NCBI GenBank assembly: GCA_916720425.1 | Contig: CAKARD010000092.1 | Coordinates: forward strand, 1-5,281 | Direction of reading: 5' to 3' | Length of the DNA: 5,281 nucleotides | DNA from: an uncultured Kingella sp. | Lineage (GTDB): Bacteria > Pseudomonadota > Gammaproteobacteria > Burkholderiales > Neisseriaceae | Part shown: piece by piece, positions 1-4,331 of the stretch | How the letters are laid out: each line of letters opens with the position of its first letter | Numbering within the stretch: position 1 is the stretch's first letter | The notes under the pieces: generated by a model | What the model was told of the DNA's origin: nothing | Seen by the model: the letters and a program-made list of their open reading frames with translations, nothing else | The model's database searches: none | Position numbers and translations under genes: made by a program

Positions 1-154
1 TGGAACGCAATTTAATATGCTCTTCTGTGGTTTCAGGCGCGTAGTGTTGTATGGTTTTTAAAATTTCATGGCTAAAATCAGGATGATGCGAACCCATAAT
101 TTTTAAGTCAAAGTTTGTCGGAAATTCAATTAAAGTTGTTTTTTGTTCGGTCAT
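1..154 (-). CDS. UPF0250 / DUF493 (YbeD-type) small protein, 5' part only
   Basis: This is the N-terminal 51 residues of a gene that reads leftwards out of the window. The protein begins MTEQKTTLIEFPTNFDLKIM and continues through a GSHHPDF stretch to EEHIKLRS. The pattern of an acidic/polar start, then IEFP, then F.LK.MG, then a helix with H..PET matches the UPF0250 (DUF493) family as I know it from Neisseria and from YbeD of E. coli. Family members are about 90 residues long with an ACT-like fold, so roughly 40 residues are missing. The biochemical role is not established; in enterobacteria the gene sits beside lipB, so a lipoate gene just outside the left edge is possible but is inference. 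The ATG at 152-154 has a good ribosome binding site (AAGGAA, 161-166 on the minus strand, 6 bases before the start). It lies 98 bases downstream of the alaS stop in the same direction and has its own candidate promoter at 218-246. Confidence 0.85.
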   Translation of the reverse strand, partial: MTEQKTTLIEFPTNFDLKIMGSHHPDFSHEILKTIQHYAPETTEEHIKLRS

Positions 155-180
155 AATGCTTTCCTTGTATTCTATTTACC

Positions 181-230
181 ATGAACATATGTTGCGTTAG
201 GTACGCGACCAATATGCAAGATATGTTCAT
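181..230. repeat. inverted repeat with nested hairpin between alaS and the UPF0250 gene
   Basis: Positions 181-190 (ATGAACATAT) and 221-230 (ATATGTTCAT) are perfect reverse complements. The match extends to 14 of 15 bases if 181-195 and 216-230 are compared (one mismatch at 191/220). Between the arms, 191-197 and 203-209 can form a second stem of seven pairs, one of them G-T, around the loop TAGGT. The left arm also contains the perfect palindrome AACATATGTT (184-193), and the right side carries a one-mismatch copy, AAGATATGTT (218-227), 34 bases away. The structure is not followed by a T run on either strand, so it does not look like an intrinsic terminator. It could be an operator pair, an RNA structure in the UPF0250 leader, or a degenerate copy of a small dispersed palindromic repeat; the sequence does not decide among these. 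Confidence 0.7.
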
Positions 231-246
231 AGTTTCATATAGTCAA
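218..246 (-). promoter_or_regulatory. candidate sigma70 promoter for the UPF0250 gene
   Basis: Reading the minus strand, TTGACT (241-246) matches the -35 consensus at five of six positions. It is followed after exactly 17 bases by TATCTT (218-223), which matches the -10 consensus at four of six. Transcription would begin near position 211, giving a leader of just under 60 bases that includes the nested hairpin. The -10 hexamer lies inside the right arm of the inverted repeat at 181-230, so anything binding that dyad, or the dyad extruding, would interfere with the promoter. This is pattern matching only. Confidence 0.45.
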
Positions 247-252
247 TCCTAT

Positions 253-2874
253 TTAAATCAATGCTACCACCCAATCAGTAACGCTCTCCAGCATAGCGGG
301 GATCTGTGCAACGTCCGTGCCGCCTGCTTGTGCCAAATCAGGACGACCGCCACCTTTACCGCCGACTTGTTCCGCCGCAAATTTTACCAAATCGCCAGCT
401 TTCACTTTTGCTGTCAAAGGTTTAGAAACACCCGCACACAACGACACTTTGCCATCGTTCACCGCCGCCAACAACACAACCGCTTTATCGGATTTACCTG
501 TCAAATCGGTTACGATGTCGCGCAATGCACTCGCTTCTGCGTCAATTTGTGCCACAACCAAACTTGCTGCGCCCAAGTCTTTAGCGTTGTCCAACAATTT
601 TGCGCCTGCGTGTACTGCTAATTCCGCTTTGGCTTTAGCCAATTCTTTTTCTAACGCTTTGGTTTGATTGGCATTGGTTTGAATTTTGCTTAACACGTCT
701 TTTTCGGTTTGCGCTTTGACTTCGCTAATGATGTTTTTCAACAGCATTTCTTGATTTTGCGCCCAACGCAAAGCGTTCAAACCCGTAATGGCTTCCAAAC
801 GGCGCACACCAGCCGCAATGCCACTTTCAGAAATGATTTTGAACAAACCAATATCGCCCGTACGCGCAACGTGTGTACCACCACACAATTCGGTAGAAAA
901 TTCACCCATTTGTAACACGCGCACTTCATCGCCGTATTTTTCGCCAAACAACATCATTGCGCCTGTTTTTTGCGCGTCTTCCATGCTCATAATGTTGGCA
1001 TCAACCACCACGTTTGCCAAAATTGCGGTATTGACGCGGCGTTCTACTTCGGCGATTTCTTCAGGTGTAATGGCTTGATTATGCGAAATATCAAAGCGTG
1101 TGCTTTCGGCGGTAATCAGCGAACCTTTCTGTTCCACATGGCTGCCCAACACTTCGCGCAAGGCTTTGTGCATCAAGTGGGTTGCGCTGTGGTTGCGCAT
1201 ATTGGCATCGCGAATGTCGTTATCAATTTCGGCTAACACGCTGTCGCCCACTTTCAGGCTGCCTGAAACTTGTACGCCAAATTGTCCAAATACGGCGGCT
1301 TTGATTTTTTGCGTGTCGCGTACTTCGAAGCGGTTTTCGCCTGCCAAAATATAGCCCACATCGCCCACTTGACCGCCACTTTCGGCGTAAAACGGTGTTT
1401 GGTCTAATACAATTGCGCCTGTTTCGCCTTCGTGCAATTCGGTTACGGCTTCGCTGTCTTTGTATAAAGCAATGACGGTTGCGTTGACTTTTCGTTCAGA
1501 ATAACCTTTAAATTGTGTATCTTGACCGTTGTAATCCAATTGCGTGTTGGCTTTGAAATTTCGCGCAGCGCGGGCGCGGGCGCGTTGTTCGTCCATCGCT
1601 TTGTTAAAACCGTCTTCGTCCATTTCTAATTCACGTTCGCGGCAAATATCGGCGGTTAAATCGTATGGGAAACCGTAAGTATCATATAATTTAAAGATAA
1701 TTTCGCCGTTCAAACGTTTCAGGCTGCCTGAAAGTGCATTTTCCAACAATACCATACCTGTTTCCAAAGTTTGTGCAAAACGCGTTTCTTCCGCTTTCAA
1801 CGCCTCTTCAATTTGCGTTTGTTTTTCGCGCAATTCGGGGTAAGCATCGCCCATTTCTTTGACTAAATCAGCGACTAATTTATGGAAAAACGCTTGTTTT
1901 TGTCCCAATTTGTAGCCATGACGCACCGCGCGGCGAATAATGCGGCGCAACACATAACCACGCCCTTCATTTGACGGTAACACGCCATCCGCAATCAAAA
2001 ATGAGCAAGAACGAATATGGTCAGCAATGACTTTTAAACTTGGCACGTCCATGCTGAACTCAACGCCTGTTTCACGCGCCACGGCTTTGAGTAAATTTTG
2101 AAATAAATCAATTTCATAATTACTATGAACGCCTTGCATTACCGCCGCCATGCGCTCCAAGCCCATGCCCGTATCCACAGACGGCTTCGGCAGCGGATTC
2201 ATATTGCCTTGTTCATCGCGGTTGAATTGCATAAATACGTTGTTCCAAATCTCAATCCAACGGTCGCCATCTTCTTCGGGTGAACCTGGAATGCCACCCC
2301 AAATGTGTTCGCCGTGGTCGTAGAAAATCTCCGTGCAAGGTCCGCAAGGTCCTGTGTCGCCCATTTGCCAGAAGTTGTCAGATGCGTATTTCGCGCCTTT
2401 ATTGTCGCCAATACGGACGATTTTGTTTTCAGGCAGCCCGATTTCTTTGTGCCAAATGTTGTAGGCTTCATCGTCTTCCGCGTACACGGTTACGAGTAAT
2501 TTTTCTTTGGGCAGATTCAACCATTCTGGTGAAGTCAGAAACTCCCAAGCATAATGAATGGCTTGTTGTTTGAAGTAATCGCCAAACGAAAAATTGCCCA
2601 ACATCTCAAAAAAGGTGTGATGACGCGCGGTATAACCCACATTTTCCAAATCGTTGTGTTTACCACCTGCGCGTACGCATTTTTGTGCGGTGGTGGCGCG
2701 CGTATAGGAGCGTTTATCAAAGCCCAAAAACACGTCTTTAAATTGGTTCATGCCTGCATTGGTAAAAAGCAAAGTGGGGTCGTTGTGTGGCACAAGGCTG
2801 GAGGAACGGACAATTTGATGTCCTTTAGATTCAAAAAATTGCAAATATTTTTGGCGTAGTTCTGCTGTTTTCAT
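253..2874 (-). CDS. alaS: alanyl-tRNA synthetase (AlaRS)
   Basis: Complete class II synthetase of 873 residues, close to the 876 of E. coli. It activates alanine with ATP and charges tRNA-Ala in the cytoplasm. Visible landmarks in order: N-terminal catalytic domain starting MKTAELRQKYLQFF, with the class II motif 1/2 region around residues 55-110, GDTGPCGPC at 172-180 and VDTGMGLERM at 233-242; the conserved HIRSC...SNEGRGYVLRRIIRRA block at 287-316; the editing domain with its zinc-binding set H562, H566 (HSATH) and C664, H668 (CGGTH); a coiled-coil stretch at about 710-755; and the C-Ala domain ending with the glycine-rich GGKGGGRPDLAQAGG at 838-852. All key residues are present, so both charging and Ser/Gly proofreading should be intact. 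The start at 2872-2874 fits the family N-terminus, although its ribosome site (AAAGAAA) is weak. Two perfect DUS lie in the gene, both encoding SGSLK (382-386 and 537-541). Confidence 0.99.
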   Translation of the reverse strand: MKTAELRQKYLQFFESKGHQIVRSSSLVPHNDPTLLFTNAGMNQFKDVFLGFDKRSYTRATTAQKCVRAGGKHNDLENVGYTARHHTFFEMLGNFSFGDYFKQQAIHYAWEFLTSPEWLNLPKEKLLVTVYAEDDEAYNIWHKEIGLPENKIVRIGDNKGAKYASDNFWQMGDTGPCGPCTEIFYDHGEHIWGGIPGSPEEDGDRWIEIWNNVFMQFNRDEQGNMNPLPKPSVDTGMGLERMAAVMQGVHSNYEIDLFQNLLKAVARETGVEFSMDVPSLKVIADHIRSCSFLIADGVLPSNEGRGYVLRRIIRRAVRHGYKLGQKQAFFHKLVADLVKEMGDAYPELREKQTQIEEALKAEETRFAQTLETGMVLLENALSGSLKRLNGEIIFKLYDTYGFPYDLTADICRERELEMDEDGFNKAMDEQRARARAARNFKANTQLDYNGQDTQFKGYSERKVNATVIALYKDSEAVTELHEGETGAIVLDQTPFYAESGGQVGDVGYILAGENRFEVRDTQKIKAAVFGQFGVQVSGSLKVGDSVLAEIDNDIRDANMRNHSATHLMHKALREVLGSHVEQKGSLITAESTRFDISHNQAITPEEIAEVERRVNTAILANVVVDANIMSMEDAQKTGAMMLFGEKYGDEVRVLQMGEFSTELCGGTHVARTGDIGLFKIISESGIAAGVRRLEAITGLNALRWAQNQEMLLKNIISEVKAQTEKDVLSKIQTNANQTKALEKELAKAKAELAVHAGAKLLDNAKDLGAASLVVAQIDAEASALRDIVTDLTGKSDKAVVLLAAVNDGKVSLCAGVSKPLTAKVKAGDLVKFAAEQVGGKGGGRPDLAQAGGTDVAQIPAMLESVTDWVVALI
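1252..1268. repeat. DNA uptake sequence inside alaS (copy 1)
   Basis: TTTCAGGCTGCCTGAAA. The plus strand carries the 12-mer AGGCTGCCTGAA at 1256-1267, identical to the Simonsiella dialect. The minus strand of the same 17 bases carries AGGCAGCCTGAA, the Kingella dialect. DUS are recognised by the minor pilin ComP during type IV pilus-dependent DNA uptake in Neisseriaceae. In alaS the site reads TCA GGC AGC CTG AAA, residues 537-541 (SGSLK), just before VGDSV in the barrel-like part next to the editing domain. Confidence 0.93.
1717..1733. repeat. DNA uptake sequence inside alaS (copy 2)
   Basis: The same 17-base quasi-palindrome, with the perfect 12-mer AGGCTGCCTGAA at 1721-1732 on the plus strand. 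In alaS it again reads TCA GGC AGC CTG AAA, encoding SGSLK at residues 382-386, between the helical tRNA-binding part and the segment EIIFKLYDTYGFPYD. Identical frame and codons to the copy at 1252-1268. Confidence 0.93.
2428..2439 (-). repeat. near-match to the DNA uptake sequence in alaS
   Basis: On the minus strand these bases read GGGCTGCCTGAA, differing from the DUS AGGCTGCCTGAA only at the first base. It encodes GLPE (residues 146-149) in a frame different from the two perfect copies. It may be a chance match, a weakly active site, or a decayed DUS. It lacks the TTTC extension on one side that makes the perfect copies symmetrical. Confidence 0.4.
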
Positions 2875-2919
2875 AATGTTTCTTTAAATAAAATAGTGAT
2901 GCGAAAATAAATCTTTTGG

Positions 2920-2948
2920 ATTTTAACATTATTTCAGGCTGCCTGAAA
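2920..2948 (-). promoter_or_regulatory. candidate promoter of alaS
   Basis: On the minus strand, TGTTAAAAT (2920-2928) is an extended -10 element: TG, one base, then TAAAAT, which matches TATAAT at five of six positions. Seventeen bases upstream of the hexamer is TTTCAG (2943-2948), the edge of the DUS, which is a poor -35 (two of six), so the extended -10 would have to carry most of the recognition. Transcription would begin near 2913 and leave a leader of about 40 bases before the alaS ATG. Confidence 0.4.
2932..2948. repeat. DNA uptake sequence in the alaS/pseI divergent promoter region (copy 3)
   Basis: TTTCAGGCTGCCTGAAA, with the 12-mer AGGCTGCCTGAA at 2936-2947. This is the only intergenic copy in the window. 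Its centre (2940) lies about 17 bases from the centre of each of the two candidate -10 elements, which face away from each other at 2920-2925 and 2954-2959. Both -35 regions would therefore fall within the DUS. There is no T run after it, so it is not acting as the paired-DUS terminator known from Neisseria. Confidence 0.93.
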
Positions 2949-2959
2949 CGCGCTACAAT
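2932..2959 (+). promoter_or_regulatory. candidate promoter of pseI
   Basis: TACAAT (2954-2959) matches the -10 consensus at five of six positions. The best-spaced upstream hexamer, TTTCAG at 2932-2937 (16-base spacer), is part of the DUS and is a poor -35. Transcription would start near 2966, leaving a short leader of about 20 bases with a seven-T run (2964-2970) followed directly by the ribosome binding site AGGAA (2971-2975), 9 bases before the pseI ATG. Confidence 0.4.
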
Positions 2960-2984
2960 CTTGTTTTTTTAGGAATGCGAAATC

Positions 2985-4046
2985 ATGCAACACATCACAA
3001 TCAACGGGCGAGAAATTGGTTCAAATTGTCCACCTTATATTATTGCCGAAATGTCTGCCAATCATAATGGCAAAATTGAAAATGCTTTTGAAATTATTAA
3101 ATTAGCCAAACAATGTGGCGCAGATGCCGTCAAAATTCAAACCTATACGGCTGATACCATTACGCTTAACAGTCGTGCGCCTGAATTTATGATAAACGGT
3201 GGTTTGTGGCATGGTCAGTCTTTGCATGAGTTGTATCAAAAAGCTTATACACCTTGGGAATGGCACGCGCCGATGTTTGAATTTGCCAAAGAGCAGGGTA
3301 TAACCATTTTTAGTTCACCATTTGATTTTAGTGCGGTGGATTTGTTGGAAAAACTCAATGCACCTGCGTATAAAATTGCTTCATTTGAAGCCGTTGATTT
3401 GCCGTTGATTCGCTATGTTGCACAAACGGGTAAGCCGATGATTCTCTCCACAGGTATGGCAAATGAAGAGGAAATTTTTGAAGCAATTGATACCGCTCAA
3501 TCCAACGGTTGTCGTGAATTGGTCGTGTTGCATTGTGTCAGTGGTTATCCTGCGCCTGCCGATGATTACAATTTGCACACGCTGCCTGATATGGCACAAC
3601 GTTTTGGTACATTGGTGGGTTTGTCTGACCACACTTTAGACAACACCACTGCTATTGTGAGTGTGGCATTGGGTGCTTGTGTCATTGAAAAACATTTTAC
3701 GCTGGATCGTAATGGTGGCGGTGCGGACGATAGTTTTTCATTAGAACCTGCTGATTTGCGTGCTTTGTGTCGTGATAGTCGTACCGCATGGCAGTCGCTG
3801 GGTAAAGCCAGTTATCTGTTAAAAGATAGTGAAAAAGGCAATGTGAAGTTTCGCCGTTCTTTGTATTTTGTCAAAGATTTAAAACAAGGTGATGTGATTG
3901 ATGAAACGTGTATTCGAAGCGTTCGTCCTGGATTTGGTTTGCCGCCCAAATATTTTGATGCATTGATGGGTAAGACTTTGGCGCGTGATGTGGCAAAAAA
4001 TACCGCAACGCATTGGGAAGACATAACAGAAGGAAAAATATCTTGA
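2985..4046 (+). CDS. pseI: pseudaminic acid synthase (NeuB/PseI family)
   Basis: Complete 353-residue enzyme, the usual family length. PseI condenses phosphoenolpyruvate with 6-deoxy-AltdiNAc to make pseudaminic acid, a nine-carbon sugar used on surface glycans. The N-terminal TIM barrel shows PYIIAEMSANHNG (17-29), KIQTYTADTITLNS (50-63), GGLW (72-75), TPWEWH (89-94), FSSPFDF (109-115), AYKIASFEA (128-136), STGM (155-158), GLSDH (212-216) and VIEKHFTLDR (233-242). H216 and H237 are the expected divalent-metal ligands. A C-terminal SAF (antifreeze-like) domain follows from about 288, with RSLYFVKDLKQGDVI and the RPGFGLPPKYFDALMGK stretch. The SANH, KIQTYT..T.TL.S, GGLW and FSLEP (251-255) blocks resemble PseI of Campylobacter far more than neisserial sialic acid synthase; legionaminate synthase is the main alternative. 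The start has a good ribosome site (AGGAA, 2971-2975). The stop overlaps the TTG start of the next gene. No other nonulosonate gene is in the window. Confidence 0.92.
   Translation: MQHITINGREIGSNCPPYIIAEMSANHNGKIENAFEIIKLAKQCGADAVKIQTYTADTITLNSRAPEFMINGGLWHGQSLHELYQKAYTPWEWHAPMFEFAKEQGITIFSSPFDFSAVDLLEKLNAPAYKIASFEAVDLPLIRYVAQTGKPMILSTGMANEEEIFEAIDTAQSNGCRELVVLHCVSGYPAPADDYNLHTLPDMAQRFGTLVGLSDHTLDNTTAIVSVALGACVIEKHFTLDRNGGGADDSFSLEPADLRALCRDSRTAWQSLGKASYLLKDSEKGNVKFRRSLYFVKDLKQGDVIDETCIRSVRPGFGLPPKYFDALMGKTLARDVAKNTATHWEDITEGKIS
3579..3590 (+). repeat. near-match to the DNA uptake sequence in pseI
   Basis: ACGCTGCCTGAT matches the DUS at 10 of 12 positions, including the uninterrupted core GCTGCCTGA (3581-3589). 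It encodes part of HTLPDM in pseI. Probably a weak or chance site; pseI holds no perfect copy, unlike alaS, which has two. Confidence 0.3.
4029..4034 (+). promoter_or_regulatory. ribosome binding site that fixes a TTG start
   Basis: GAAGGA lies inside the last codons of pseI, 8 bases before the TTG at 4043-4045. This is optimal spacing and strength. The only upstream in-frame ATG (4013) lacks a comparable site and would lie 34 bases inside pseI, so this motif is the main reason for choosing the TTG start of the small membrane protein gene. Confidence 0.7.
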
Positions 4047-4318
4047 ACCATACTCAAAGACGCTGGATCGCAATATGCCTTATTCCCATCATTTTAATTG
4101 GTTATTTTACGTTAAACCCCGCGGACAATCCTACTGATCACATGATGAATACCATTATCATGGCATGTGCCGCAACGTTTTTAACTAAGTATGTACTATT
4201 TGCAATAATATGGACACACTTAAAACACGAGGCACAAGAAAAACGCCATGCTTGGGCGCAACTTGTGCCATTAGGTGCATTCATTATGTATATTATTTGG
4301 TATGCCTTATCTGACTGA
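4043..4318 (+). CDS. small three-helix membrane protein, function unknown
   Basis: I do not recognise the family. With a TTG start at 4043 the protein has 91 residues and begins MNHTQRRWIAICLIPIILIG. Three hydrophobic segments are visible: about residues 8-24 (WIAICLIPIILIGYFTL), 35-58 (MNTIIMACAATFLTKYVLFAIIW) and 71-89 (AWAQLVPLGAFIMYIIWYAL). The first loop (NPADNPTDH) is acidic/polar, and the second (THLKHEAQEKRH) is charged and histidine-containing. The positive residues before the first helix (QRR) suggest a cytoplasmic N-terminus. The start codon overlaps the pseI stop (TTGA, 4043-4046), so translation is probably coupled to pseI, which hints at a linked role at the membrane, such as surface sugar handling; that link is inference from position alone. 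An ATG at 4013 would add ten residues (MGRHNRRKNI) that are simply pseI read in another frame. The gene is slightly more AT-rich in feel than alaS. Confidence 0.75.
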   Translation: MNHTQRRWIAICLIPIILIGYFTLNPADNPTDHMMNTIIMACAATFLTKYVLFAIIWTHLKHEAQEKRHAWAQLVPLGAFIMYIIWYALSD

Positions 4319-4331
4319 TTAAATGCATAAA

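Noticed and set aside
181..230. Intrinsic terminator of alaS
   Set aside because: The hairpin is AT-rich in its outer stem and neither strand has a T run after it, so the standard terminator form is absent.
181..621. Plus-strand open frame of 146 codons antisense to the end of alaS
   Set aside because: Its ATG is part of the inverted repeat arm, it has no ribosome site, its composition is cysteine- and histidine-rich as expected of an antisense shadow, and alaS is certain on the other strand.
2280..2859. Overlapping plus-strand open frames antisense to the 5' part of alaS
   Set aside because: No ribosome sites and no recognisable protein features; they are by-products of the alaS codon pattern.
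2964..2970. Phase-variable homopolymer (seven T) before the pseI ribosome site
   Set aside because: Seven bases is short for slippage-driven switching in this family. Length change could alter promoter-to-ribosome-site spacing only slightly.
4013..4042. ATG start for the small membrane protein at 4013
   Set aside because: It lies inside pseI, lacks a good ribosome site, and adds a charged ten-residue tail that is only pseI in another frame; the TTG at 4043 has an ideal site.
2985..4046. Neisserial sialic acid synthase (NeuB/SiaC)
   Set aside because: Blocks such as SANHNG, KIQTYT, GGLW and FSLEP match PseI-type enzymes; the meningococcal NeuB has different residues at these places.
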